Positions 22,176 through 32,148 of a stretch of DNA of 64,000 nucleotides are shown here, piece by piece; within the stretch, counting starts at the first letter, position 1; every line of letters begins with the position of its first letter. The notes beneath the pieces were generated by a model. It was not told where the DNA came from, did no database searches, and worked only from the letters and a program-made list of their open reading frames with translations. Location: positions 1,116,001 through 1,180,000 of the forward strand of contig MU008170.1 in the NCBI GenBank assembly GCA_010909165.1. Direction: 5' to 3'. Source of the DNA: Anthoceros angustus (lineage: Eukaryota > Streptophyta > Anthocerotopsida > Anthocerotales > Anthocerotaceae). Made by a program: the position numbers and the translations under genes.

Positions 22176-23178
22176 TCAAAGACACGGTACCATGGCAAAG
22201 GCCTGCCTATCAAAACCTTGTAGCCTAAACCCGACACTGGCCTCATAACGATGTAGGTAAGGTGGAAGGTGAGACCTCCAATCATAGTTGGTATGTTTCT
22301 CAACACTCCCGGCGGCCTCCTCCTTGTTTGGTCGGCCATCCGCAGAAACACTCGGGCCGGGTGAAACTCGGTGAATCAAGGCGTCTGTTGTCTCCTCCAT
22401 CATCAAGTTGACTCGATCCGAATCCAATGGCACATTGGCGCAAGCATCTGCAATTTCAACTTCAATCTGGTGCCCCAAATCAGCGAGTTCGACCACATTT
22501 ACCTCCAGCGCCTTCTCGTTCCCACATCGAGGATTCCCACGATCGCTTCCTTACAATCTTGCGGGGTCTCGGACTCACGCAAGCTATCTCAAGTGACCAC
22601 AAATTCTCGATCAAGCAATCGTCGGCGGAGATCTTATCGACAAGGTTTCCTCCCGTTTACCGTGGTCGATTCCGACCTTATTGGTAAATTTCCCGAATCC
22701 ATGGTCCCTCATATCGGGTGGGACTCCATACCCGGCGGATCAACGACTTCCGGTTCCGCCACCTTCTTCTTCGGATGCTGGGTGAGCCTTTTTAACTCAT
22801 CGTCCAGCATCTCCGCCACTTTGCGGCTGATGCCGGGAGGAAACGCCGATCGTTCCTCCCCTTCGTTGGGCTCTTTCATTTTTCGCCCTACCACGGTAGG
22901 CTGCCTGCCTACCGTGGTGCCGGACCTCAGTGGTGGTCGACTACCCACCGGTGGGGTGGTCACGATCCCGTCGCCCGGACGGACCACGCCCGCATCTCCG
23001 GAGGCCAAGGCGAGTCGTCTCTCACCTTCCTCCTCTTCCTCTCCTCCTGTTTGCGCCGTTTCTCCGACTTCCGGCCCTTCTCCCGCCGTTCCAACCTGGT
23101 GGTTACCTTGGCCACCAGCAATCCTTCATCTGCGCTCATCTCTCCTTCGTACCCTTCTTCCACTATCCCTGATGTCAC
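22176..23178 (-). pseudogene. Gag-like region with basic and acidic segments
   Basis: Frames 22960-23178 (a Lys/Arg/Glu-rich helix, KGRKSEKRRKQEERKRRK), 22709-23008 (GTTVGRQPTVVGRKMKEP, then SRKVAEMLDDELKRLTQH) and 22176-22496 (VELADLGHQIEVEIADACAN) are consecutive on the minus strand, downstream of the zinc-knuckle gag DNA at 23.2-25.2 kb. I take them as later parts of the same broken retroelement reading frame. The opposite-strand frame of 284 codons (22371-23225) is Ser/Pro-rich and is rejected. Confidence 0.4.
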
Positions 23179-23189
23179 ACAGGATTCAT

Positions 23190-23620
23190 CAAGTTGAACT
23201 CACTTCCCTGCCACAGGCGTCGTAGTCCGCGGTGATCGCGGTTTCGAGGTTGATCAGCTGTTCCTCCGCCCATGAGCTTCGTGAACTGACCCCGGTCGTC
23301 TTTGGTGCCACTACGTGCTCACACCTTGGATCTCCCACCTTATGCCCCAATTCTTTGCATACGGCAAAGGGCACATATCCACCCCCTTTCGAGGTTACGG
23401 GCAATCATTCGAGTAGTGACCGGTGCTCCACAATTGTAACAGCAACCCTGTGGAATCGCCATCAGCCTTTGTGATGGTTCTGGCCTCCATGGCCCTGGCG
23501 ATGTTGGCCGAGATCCATACCTTGAGGGAACCGGTGGAGCAGGTTGGTAAGTCGCCCTTATCGATTGCCAGGCAAGCGAGAGCTCCTCTTACCTCGCCTA
23601 GTTTCCCACGCATAAGAGGG
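23190..23620 (-). pseudogene. Gag nucleocapsid fragment, duplicated copy
   Basis: Copy of the zinc-knuckle segment at 24750-25200, with small indels that shift the frame inside the first knuckle: here the frame ends in LWSTGHYSNDCP, so the two leading Cys are out of frame, while the second knuckle frame (VCKELGHKVGDPRC-like) survives with a lost N-terminal base. Not translatable as one protein. Confidence 0.7.
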
Positions 23621-23699
23621 GAGTGCTAGGAAGTGGTGGTGGGAGGACGGTCATACTGAGAAGCGGTGGTGGATCAAGTCCGCTACACGAGTCAGGTAG

Positions 23700-23990
23700 T
23701 CCTATCTATTCAAATAGGTAGGACTCAAGTCCTTGGTCTTTGGGGTTTGGGAAGAAAGCAGACTCAAGTCCTTGGTCTTGAGGTTTGAATGATGTTCCTT
23801 GGTCCTTGGGAAAGTAGCAAGTAGATGAAGCCTATTTGAGTCCTTGGTCTTGAGGTTTCGGAAGGATGTTCCTTGGTCCTTGGGAAAATGGTATGTAGAT
23901 AGAAACCTAGTCCTTGGTCTTGAGGGGTTTGGATGTTCCTTGGTCCTTGGGAAAGTAGCATGTAGATAGAAACCTATTTCGAGAGGAAGG
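23700..23990. repeat. Degenerate 60-70 bp subrepeats with CTTGGTCCTTGGG
   Basis: Four to five imperfect units, each carrying AGTCCTTGGTCTTGAGG and TTCCTTGGTCCTTGGGAAA followed by GTAGATAGAAACC. The same array occurs in the second duplication unit at about 25300-25560. It spans the gap between gag-like coding sequence and AT-rich DNA and has no coding meaning that I can see. Confidence 0.75.
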
Positions 23991-24749
23991 CAACTTCCTT
24001 GAACCATGGGAATTCCGTTTTCTAGATATTGCATGTAGGGCTATATATGCATGTTAGGTAGTGCGAGGTAAAATTTGGCGACTCATCAAGGGCCTAGTGA
24101 GGACACGTATACAATCTCGCTACTCCATGGCTGGAGTAGTGAGTTCAACCCTAGGCCAGGGAGTATACCAGCACTTGCAGCTGGGCTCTCTTATATTGAA
24201 AATTTTTATAGCAACCTGTGAATCTAGGTAGGAATCCTAGTGTACTTCCTTTTGGATTGCAACCTTGTGCAATTCCAATGGAGATACACTAGGACAACTG
24301 CCTGATTGGTAGGCTACATATAAAGATTTGTAATACAATGATATGCAGAGTTCTTGCATATTAGCAACACAAAGTCAGGCCTAATAAAATGGCCAATCCA
24401 GTGCCAAGAAGTGCTTTCGCCGAGCTAATTTCTAATAGACGAATAGGTATAGAGTTTACGATACAATTCGATAATCTACATAGTATGCCGTGAATTGAAA
24501 AATCCGGTGAGGGATTTCAAGAAGCATGGTTAGTCATAACATCTAAAATGTTGAGGCATGTTGAAATGTCAGCTGCACTGATCTGGAAGAGGTTGAAGGA
24601 CCTGTATGCAGGACGAAATGTCATGAGTGTAATGGCAGCATTGAGGTGATTCCACTGAAAAACACATAGGAGTGTTTAGATCCTTAGCTGCTAAGGTTGG
24701 AGGATCCTCTGGTGACTTCTGCGTGAAGAGGAGCTCACACTTCGACTCC

Positions 24750-25200
24750 TCATCTCACTTCCGTAATCTTGGTCTCACTTCCCTGCGCAGGCGTCGTAGT
24801 CCGCGGTGATCGGCGGTTTCGAGGTTGATCGCTTGTTCCTCCGCCCATGAGCTTCGTGAACTGACCCCGGTCGTCTTTGGTGCCACTGTGCCTCAAACAC
24901 CTTGGATCTCCCACCTTATGCCCCAATTCTTTGCATACCTGGCAAAAGGGCACATATCCCACTTGCTTTCGAGGTTCTGGGCAATCATTCGAGTAGTGAC
25001 CCGGTGCTCCACAATTGTAACAGCAACCCTGTGGAATCGCCATCAGCCTTTGTGATGGTTCTGGCCTCCATGGCCCTGGCGATGTTGGCCGAGATCCATA
25101 CCTTGAGGGAACTGGTGGAGCAGGTTGGTAAGTCGCCCTTATCGATTGCCAGGCAAGCGAGAGCTCCTCTTACCTCGCCTAGTTTCCCACGCATAAGAGG
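24750..25200 (-). pseudogene. Retroelement gag nucleocapsid with two zinc knuckles
   Basis: The frame 24750-25043 (97 codons) reads CYNCGAPGHYSNDC, a perfect C-x2-C-x4-H-x4-C knuckle, followed by a second one, CQVCKELGHKVGDPRC (C-x2-C-x4-H-x6-C). Upstream in another frame lies a single-stranded-RNA-binding-like or PR-rich tail (WRPEPSQRLMAIP joins directly before the first knuckle). This is the RNA-binding end of gag. It is cut off from any gag core, and its tandem twin lies at 23.2-23.6 kb. Confidence 0.75.
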
Positions 25201-26432
25201 GGAGTGCTAGGAAGTGGTGGTGGGAGGACGGTCATACTGAGAAGCGGTGGTGGATCAAGTCCGCTACCTGAGTCCGGTAGTCCTACCTATTCATATAGGT
25301 AGGACTCAAGTCCTTGGTCTTTGGGGTTTCGGAAGGAACAGACTCAAGTCCTTGGTCTTCGGGGTTTCGGAAGGATGTCCCTTGGTCCTTGGGAAAGTAG
25401 CAAGTAGATAGAAGCCTATTTCGAGTCCTTGGTCTTCGGGGCTTCGGAAGGATGTTCCTTGGTCCTTGGGAAAATAATATGTAGATATAAACCTATTTCT
25501 AGTCCTTGGTTTTTCCTTGGTCCTTGAAAAAGTATCATGTAGATAGAAACCTATTTCGAGGGCCGAGGAAGGCAACTTCCTTCAACCACGGGAATTCCGT
25601 TTTTCTAGATATTGTATGTAGGGCTATATATGCATGTTACATAGACTGCAGGGGGTAAAATTTGCCGAATCATCAAGGGCCTAGTGAGGACACGTATACA
25701 ATCTCGCTACTCCATGGCTGGAGTAGTGAGTTCAACCCTAGGCCAGGGAGTATACCAGCACTTGCAGCTGGGCTCTCTTATATTGAAAATTTTTATAGCA
25801 ACCTGTGAATCTAGGTAGGAATCCTAGTGTACTTCCTTTTGGATTGCAACCTTGTGCAATTCAATGGAATACACTAGGACAAGCTACTGATTGAGGCTAC
25901 ATATAAAGATTTGTAATACAATGATATGCAGAGTTCTTGCATATTAGCAACACAAAGTCAGGCCTAATAAAATGGCCAATCCAGAGTGCCAGCAGTGGCA
26001 GCCTCGCCCTGCTGAGCTAATTTCTAATAGACGCAATAGGTATAGAGTTTCTGATACAATTGCTGATAATCTACATAGTATGCCAGAATTGCTGAAAAAT
26101 CCAGTCTTCAGAGGGATTTCAAGAAGCATGGTTAGTCATAACATCTAAAATGTTGAGGCATGTTGAAATGTCAGCTGCACAGATCTGGAAGAGGTTGAAG
26201 GACCTGTATGCAGGACGAAATGTCATGAGTGTAATGGCAGCATTGAGGTGATTCCACTGAAAAACACATAGGAGTGTTTAGATCCTTAGCTGCTAAGGTT
26301 GGAGGATCCTCTGGTGACTTCTGCGTGAAGAGGAGCTCACACTTCGACTCCTCATCTCACTTCCAGAATCTTGGTCTCACTTCCTGAGTTCACACACAGC
26401 ATCCCAAACGCAAGCTAGAAGGTTAGCTGAAG

Positions 26433-26535
26433 CAACTGGAGTATGTGCCTACACAAGAAAACCCTGCAGATATATTAACGAAAGCTCTTTCAAAAGAGCT
26501 GTACGAGAAGCATGTTCGAGGTCTGGGGTTAGGAG
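26433..26535 (+). pseudogene. Copia polyprotein C-terminal scrap
   Basis: Reads QLEYVPTQENPADILTKALS and then KELYEKHVRGLGL, the last residues of a Copia polyprotein after RNase H. The DNA before it does not continue the protein, so this is a short scrap next to the gag duplication. Confidence 0.8.
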
Positions 26536-26843
26536 AGTCTGGAACTTTGATCTTCCGCATCTTCGCCTTGTTGAGATGTGGGCTCTGGATTCTTCTTCGT
26601 CTTTTTCCTTGACGTCATCACATCGTCCAAGACACCTGGAAGAACTTGATAAAGTACTTCCACCATATGTTTCTTCCAGTCTTCTGACTTCTCTCCAGAT
26701 GGGCTTGCTGTGCTCTCAGGCGGCGCGCTCACTTCCTCTTCTTCTAACGATGATGAATCTTCAGGCGGTTGAGGCAGATGATCGATGGGAGACTGCTGCT
26801 TCTTTAGCCTCTCCTTACGCTTCTTATTGACCATCTTGTACAC
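26529..26843 (-). CDS. Short basic/acidic ORF next to an LTR (possible gag start)
   Basis: A 104-codon frame that begins 27 bp inside a primer-binding-like site of the LTR at 26.9-27.4 kb. It contains KKRKERLKKQQSP, a Ser/Glu-rich stretch and WKKHMVEVLYQVLPGVLDDV. The position right after LTR and primer site is where gag starts. No gag domain is recognisable in so short a piece, and the frame ends where unrelated Copia DNA begins. Confidence 0.35.
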   Translation of the reverse strand: MYKMVNKKRKERLKKQQSPIDHLPQPPEDSSSLEEEEVSAPPESTASPSGEKSEDWKKHMVEVLYQVLPGVLDDVMTSRKKTKKNPEPTSQQGEDAEDQSSRLS

Positions 26844-26869
26844 TCTCTAGTCACTTGGAGATGGACTAT

Positions 26870-27391
26870 GCCCTGAAACCACTAAGAACACCCCTCACTA
26901 CACAGCCAGTTAGGAAACGACAAGTGCTGGCTTCCCAGCGATCTAGGACCTTGCCAATTCACTCCACAAGAGACTTGCACAATTCTCAGCGCTCTCAACC
27001 TCGCGACACAGCACTAGGCTCCAAGTAGGCTGCCGTCCACTGACGACTCATAGGCCACCTCCTCGAGGTGGTGCTCTTTATTGAATGAATACAACAATGG
27101 AATCTGGCAATCTCATGGCAGCTCACGCCCTTGATTCCACGACAAGCTCAGCGGCTGGCTCTCCAGCTCTCTCAACACAGGCGCTTGCCTGCTCTCTCAA
27201 AGAGTGAGTCCCACTTGATCCTCAAAGCCCTTGCTCTAGCCCTTTTATATCCCACAGCCTGACCTCAACTAGGCAACTTTTAAATCTAGGGATTCTTACA
27301 GACCACTGATCACTAAGAGTCCTCTCTGGGCAGCTCTTCATTTGTGGCTATAGCAATTCCTCTAATAGGAGATTGCACAGAGCATGCAACA
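26870..27391 (-). mobile_element. LTR (minus strand) with TATA box, poly(A) signal and primer site
   Basis: On the minus strand: possible start TGTTGCATGC near 27391; a TATA box GATATAAAAGGG (about 27242-27252); an AATAAA signal (complement of 27077-27082) next to a short hairpin CCACCTC/GAGGTGG; and after the LTR a sequence TGGTTTCAGGGC (26870-26881). That sequence resembles, with two changes, the plant Copia primer site TGGTATCAGAGC for initiator tRNA-Met. The exact LTR end is unclear because no CA dinucleotide is at the expected place. No partner LTR is seen in the window. Confidence 0.6.
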
Positions 27392-27399
27392 CATGCATC

Positions 27400-28140
27400 T
27401 TCTTGACAGGCAGCTATTAATTTTTTACTCCTTTCAACTTTTTACCTTTCTACTTTATTTCATTAGTGCCGTTATTCCCGGGGAGAAATTTTCAGCTGAC
27501 TCCCCTATGTTTTCATATTGTAATACAAAAACACTCAGGTATACAGTTTACTTACAGCTAGAGGGAAATCAAGAGAGGGTTTCAAATCCATGCCGGTTCT
27601 GATGGCCAGAATTGGACACAATGTATAGACATATAGCCCGTTACATACTGTACATAATGTACATATGTCATCGGTTGCCATCTATCTACCCGGGGGAGTT
27701 GGAGCAGTGCTTGCAGCAAGTTTGCACTCCGATCTTTGGGAATAACAGTGTGCAGAACTCATCTCAACTCCGCTCTAAGGTCAAAAGCTGCTGGACTGAA
27801 ACTGACGTTCTTGATGCTCGGTGGGGAACACCAGCAACTCTTCTGAACATCCCGTCGAGTGTAGAGGGATACCCACAGAAGGATGTAGGCACGAAAATAA
27901 TATTTTCGTACCTCGGGAGCACGTTTCTTCTGCCCTGACCTTCCAGACTCCTACAATCCGGCAAGCGCAGCCCATGTTCCACCAGATCTGCCAAATTCCA
28001 GGCCTGCATCCGGGCCCCGACCAGTGATAGCCATCCATGTCATGTCTCAGTATGCACAGGAATGGAGTTAAGCGGGCACATTCACCCTGAAAGCAATATC
28101 CTCTGGCGCACACACTCGAGCAGTGTCCATCTCCTTCACT
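27400..28140. other. 3' flank of the PPR gene, no other feature
   Basis: AT-richer DNA between the LTR and the C-terminus of PPR copy 1. Frames of 81-141 codons on either strand have no recognisable domain. A short palindrome (ACGAAAAT/ATTTTCGT, 27891-27909) is present. The part near 28000-28140 may be the 3' untranslated region of the PPR gene. Confidence 0.4.
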
Positions 28141-28147
28141 ATTATTC

Positions 28148-29542
28148 TCATGGTCGACCCTTACAACTGCAACAACCAGCTGCGAATCGATGCACACGGT
28201 ACCCATCCCTTACAACAATGTGTCTCTGTTCAAGCCTTGACATGATCTCCGTAGAACTGTGGCAGTCACTGCACATTCGTAGATTCTTTGTTACCACCAG
28301 AGGTGTCCCACTTGGAGTGTTCAAGAGACCAAACGCTAAAGCGAGTTTCTCAGCATGCCCACAAAGCACATCTTCCTTTCCCTCCTCACATACTGGCTTC
28401 AACACCAACTTTGTGTGAGGTACGTGGCCTCCTTCCTGCTTCACACGTGCATTTGTGCTGTGTACCATAAGTGCAATATCCTCTCTCCTTTCCCCGACCA
28501 GGAATCTGTGTACCTCCTTATTCACCTCAATGGTCGCCACTGCAGGTTTCTTATTAGCTCCTGCTACCCTTCTCTGTGTTTCAATCCTATCTACATCGGT
28601 CCACCGACCTGCGTCAGCATAGGCATTGGCCATGAGCACATATGCGGGCGCATCCTGAGGGTCCAGCCTTACAATGCTTTCAAAACACCACATCGCCCTC
28701 TCTATATCCCCGTGAATTTTGCACGCATTTAACAAAGACCTTAAGCCCACAACATTACTTTGGCCCTCACATGACAATAGCATCTTCTCTGCCTCATCTA
28801 AATGGCCAGCACGCCCAAGAAGATCAATCATGCAGTTGTAATGCTCAATAGTAGGTTCGATGCCATGCTGTTGAGACATAGAATCAAAGTGTTTGCGACC
28901 CTCGTCGACCAGTCCCTCATGACTGCATGCTACTAGAAGGCAAGTAAAAGTAGCATCATCAGGCTGGATACCGGCAGCTAACATCTCCTCAAAACAAGCA
29001 AGTGCCTTGTGACCTTCATCACAAGTACCATAGCCAGATATCAGGGCGTTCCATGTCACCACATCCTTTGTGGCCATACTGCCAAATACCTGGCGTGCAT
29101 CTTTCAATTCACCACACTTTGCATACATGTCCACCAGGCAGGTGCCCAGCAGTACGTTATCTAGCAGTCCTCTTTCCACAATCTGCGAGTGCAGCTGCCT
29201 GCCCTTCTGTAAGGCACCAGCGCTTGCACAGGCCTTCAGAAGGCAAGCCAAAGTAACATGGTCAGCCAAACAGGCCCTCCTGCTCCATTTGTCCATAAGC
29301 GCCTCTTGGTCCAGTCCTTGCTGTGCATACCCAGCAATCAGGGCATTCCATGTCACCACATCCTTTGTGGCCATGCTGTCAAAAACCTGGCGTGCATCTT
29401 CCAGTTCACCACATTTTGCATACATGTCCACCAGGCAGTTGCCCACCACTACGTTATCCAGCAGTCCTCTTCGACAATCTGTGAGTGCAGCTGCCTGCCC
29501 TTCTGTAAGGCACCAGTGCTTGCACAGGCCTTCAGAAGGCAA
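28148..29542 (-). CDS. PLS-class PPR protein, DYW:KP-type C-terminal part (copy 1)
   Basis: An uninterrupted 464-codon frame: PPR motifs (about residues 30-230), E1/E2 motifs (SLLNACKIHGDIERAMWCFE, YVLMANAYADAGRWTDVDRI; about 255-325) and a deaminase-like DYW domain (about 325-464). The usual PG box is replaced by KKPAVATIEV. The zinc/catalytic motif reads GHAEKLALAFGLL (H-x-E kept), then NLRMCSDCHSS (C-x2-CH) and CCSCKGRP at the end. KP in place of PG and a terminal GRP in place of DYW mark the DYW:KP class, associated with U-to-C editing of organelle transcripts in hornworts, lycophytes and ferns. By family, the protein acts in mitochondria or plastids, binding RNA through its PPRs. The first 25 residues of the frame are a frame-shifted reading of a PPR, so the true protein should run in from upstream. 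Confidence 0.85.
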   Translation of the reverse strand: MPSEGLCKHWCLTEGQAAALTDCRRGLLDNVVVGNCLVDMYAKCGELEDARQVFDSMATKDVVTWNALIAGYAQQGLDQEALMDKWSRRACLADHVTLACLLKACASAGALQKGRQLHSQIVERGLLDNVLLGTCLVDMYAKCGELKDARQVFGSMATKDVVTWNALISGYGTCDEGHKALACFEEMLAAGIQPDDATFTCLLVACSHEGLVDEGRKHFDSMSQQHGIEPTIEHYNCMIDLLGRAGHLDEAEKMLLSCEGQSNVVGLRSLLNACKIHGDIERAMWCFESIVRLDPQDAPAYVLMANAYADAGRWTDVDRIETQRRVAGANKKPAVATIEVNKEVHRFLVGERREDIALMVHSTNARVKQEGGHVPHTKLVLKPVCEEGKEDVLCGHAEKLALAFGLLNTPSGTPLVVTKNLRMCSDCHSSTEIMSRLEQRHIVVRDGYRVHRFAAGCCSCKGRP

Positions 29543-30700
29543 GCAAAAGTAACATGGTCAGCCAAAATGAGGCCTGCTCCATTTGTCCATACAGAACAAG
29601 CGCCTCTTGGTCCAGTCCTTGCTGTGCATACCCAGCAATCAGGGCATTCCATGTCACCACATCCTTTGTGCCATGCTGTCAAAAACCTGGCGTGCATCTT
29701 CCAGTTCACCACATTTTGCATACATGTCCACCAGGCAGTTGCCCACCACCACGTTATCCAGCAGTCCTCTTTCACAATCTGTGAGTGCAGCTGCCTGCCC
29801 TTCTGTAAGGCACCAGTGCTTGCACAGGCCTTCAGAAGGCAAGCAAAAGTAACATGGTCAGCCAAAATGAGGCCCTCCTGCTCCATTTGTCCATACACAA
29901 CAAGCGCCTCTTGGCCCTTGCTGTGCATACCCAGATATCAGGGCATTCCATGTCACCACATCCTTTGTGGCCAAGCTGTCAAAAACCTGGCGTGCATCTT
30001 CCAGTTCACCACATTTTGCATACATGTCCACCAGGCAGGTGCCCACCACTCCGTTATCCAGCAGTCCTTTTTCAACAAACTGTGAGTGCAGCTGCCTCCC
30101 CTTCTGTAAGGCGCCACTGCTTCCACAGGCCTTCAGAAGGCAAGCAAAAGTAACATGGTCAGCCAAAATAAGGCCCGCATCCTCCATTTGTGCATACAGA
30201 ACAAGCGCCTCTTGGCCCTTGCTGCATACCCAGCAATCAGGGCATTCCATGTCACCACATCCTTGTGTTCATGCTGTCAAAAACCTGGCGTGCATCTTCC
30301 AGTTCACCACATTTTGCATACATGTCCACCAGGCAGGTGCCCACCACTACGTTATCCAGCAGTCCTCTTTCACAATCTGTGAGTGCAGCTGCCTGCCCTT
30401 CTGTAAGGCACCAGTGCTTGCACAGGCCTTCAGAAGGCAAGCAAAAGTAACATGGTTAGCCAAACAGGCCCTCCTGCTCCATTTGTCCATAAGCGCCTCT
30501 TGGCCGAGTCCTTGCTGTGCATACCCAGCAATCAGAGCATTCCATGTCACCACATCCTTTTGGGCCATGCTTTCAAAAACCTGGCGGGCATCTTTCAGTT
30601 GGCCACATTTTGCATACATGTCCACCAGGCAGTTCCCCACAAACAAGTCAGTAGGAGTGCCACTGTGCAACACATCACAGTGCACTTTTCTGCCAGATTC
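29020..30700 (-). repeat. Six tandem 300-bp units, each one PLS triplet of PPR motifs
   Basis: The marker word TTTGCATACATGTCCACC occurs at about 29117, 29415, 29715, 30015, 30313 and 30608, a period of 295-300 bp, that is about 100 codons. Each unit encodes a P motif (KDVVTWNALIAGYAQQG), an L motif (HVTFACLLKACASTGALQKG) and an S motif (NCLVDMYAKCGELEDARQVF). The central units are nearly identical in DNA; the outer two are more diverged. Confidence 0.9.
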
Positions 30701-31500
30701 CAAGTCGGCAGCAAATGCACAAGCCTGAAGGGCAGCTACAAAGACGTGACCATTTGCCTTCACTCCTGACCTACGCATCTCATGGTAGAGTTGTATGGCC
30801 TCCTTAGGTTTCCCGTGCTTAGCATGTGCAGAGATTATGGAAAACCACATGAAGACATTTGGTTTGCCCACCCTGGTGAACACATCCATGGCCTCCTGCA
30901 GCCTACCACCAAATGCATACATGCGCAAGATATGGTTCCCCAAGTATGCATTCGACTCGTACCCAAGTTTGGCTGAGATCATGAACTCGTCGCCCCACAA
31001 CCAAATCCTTCTTAGCTGTACAGTTTAGCACAGTGTAAAACAGAGACTGAGAATAGCAGAGTCTGTCTGCGCCAGAGATTCCAGGGCTCCAACGGCCTCA
31101 GAAAGCTTCCCTGCTGACATAACGTGCTCACGGTTCAGCGTTACGACGCCCATTTCCGATCCTGCACGCCTGCCAGGTTCAGGCTTATCCGAGCTGGACT
31201 CGGAAGGAGGCACCATGACCCATCTGCATATCCAAGGAAACGAGCTGCTCATCAACCCAAGCTGGCATGTTGTTTAACCACAGCACCTCGCCGGACCCCT
31301 TACGCCGGAAGTCAGGCGAACGGGAGCTCTTCTTATCTCGTCTGTTGTCCACCACATGGTAGGGTCCAGAAAAATTGTTGCCACAAGTGCTCCTGCTCCT
31401 GGCAACGATCGCTGGAAAACCCGTCCCCCACACATTTCTCGGAAGTGGAAGTGCTGGGCCTTACACTGCTGCACCTGAGGCTTTGTTGCCAGGGGTGACT
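29543..31500 (-). pseudogene. N-terminal and central part of PPR copy 1 (frame-broken)
   Basis: Continues copy 1 upstream. Frame 30347-31000 has GDEFMISAKLGYESNAYLGN, a divergent PPR pair (NVFMWFSIISAHAKHGKPKE; HVFVAALQACAFAADLESGR) and then the first repeat of the PLS array. Frames 29858-30250 and 29449-29928 carry the following repeats. Single-base gaps break the frame at several points (for example about 29472, 29667, 29772, 30264, 30371). The leader part (31025-31255, 31185-31433) encodes the N-terminal region seen in copies 2 and 3 but is also shifted near 31.0 kb. Either a pseudogene, or a gene whose repeats carry consensus errors; the clean 464-codon end and unbroken neighbouring genes leave both open. 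Confidence 0.75.
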
Positions 31501-31563
31501 CCTGAGGTGAGGTGAGCAGGAGCTCTAGAATCCCTGTACACACCAATTTGTTGGGTCCACAAC

Positions 31564-32148
31564 AAGCGCCTCTTGGTCCAGTCCTTGCTGTGCATACCCA
31601 GCAATCAGGGCATTCCATGTCACCACATCCTTTGTGGCCATGCTGTCAAAACCTGGCGTGCATCTTCCAGTTCACCACATTTTGCATACATGTCCACCAG
31701 GCAGTTGCCCACCACTACGTTATCCAGCAGTCCTCTTCCACAATCTGTGAGTGCAGCTGCCTGCCCTTCTGTAAGGCACCAGTGCTTGCACAGGCCTTCA
31801 GAAGGCAAGCAAAAGTAACATGGTTAGCCAAATGGCCTCCTGCTCCATTTGTCCATACACAACAAGCGCCTCCGAGCCTTGCTGTGTATACCCAGATATC
31901 AGGGCATTCCATGTCACCACATCCTTTGTGTCATGCTGTCAAAACCTGGCGTGCATCTTCCAGTTCACCACATTTTGCATACATGTCCACCAGGCAGTTG
32001 CCCACCAAACGTTATCCAGCAGTCCTCTTTCAACAATCTGTGAGTGCAGCTGCCTGCCCTTCTGTAAGGCACCAGTGCTTGCACAGGCCTTCAGAAGGCA
32101 AGCAAAAGTAACATTAGCCCAGGCCCTCCTGCTCCATTTGTCCACAAC
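31564..32148 (-). repeat. 585-bp slice of the PLS array inserted in the leader region
   Basis: Two PLS units (S-motif marker words at about 31678 and 31974) sit between two copies of GTCCACAAC (31555-31563 and 32140-32148). In the paralogous leaders the same place is empty: GTCCACAAC is followed directly by GGTCCGGTTGCC (34488-34508) or GGATCCAATTGCC (about 34930 and 37328). The slice has the same orientation as the array but lies upstream of the gene and is not in any frame with it. It carries the same kinds of one-base gaps. Confidence 0.85.

Larger units (their letters stand above)
23199..26384. repeat. 1.6-kb tandem duplication bounded by CTCACTTCC
   Basis: Unit 1 is 23199-24773 (1575 bp) and unit 2 is 24774-26375 (1602 bp). 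Both contain the zinc-knuckle gag segment, the CTTGGTCCTTGGG subrepeats and the same AT-rich tail. CTCACTTCC stands at the start of unit 1, at the junction (24774-24782) and at the end (26376-26384). The units differ mainly by 1-4 bp indels. Confidence 0.9.

Noticed and set aside
22371-23225. Plus-strand frame of 284 codons
   Set aside because: Ser/Pro-rich and opposite to gag-like minus-strand frames, which have a better composition and context.
29020-30700. CRISPR-like reading of the regular repeats
   Set aside because: Units are 300 bp, coding, and in a plant nuclear context; no short repeat/spacer pattern.
31555-32148. The 9-bp GTCCACAAC flanks as a transposon target-site duplication
   Set aside because: The right copy can be derived from the PPR unit's own TGTCCATACACAAC, so microhomology is the simpler explanation, and the slice has no transposon ends.
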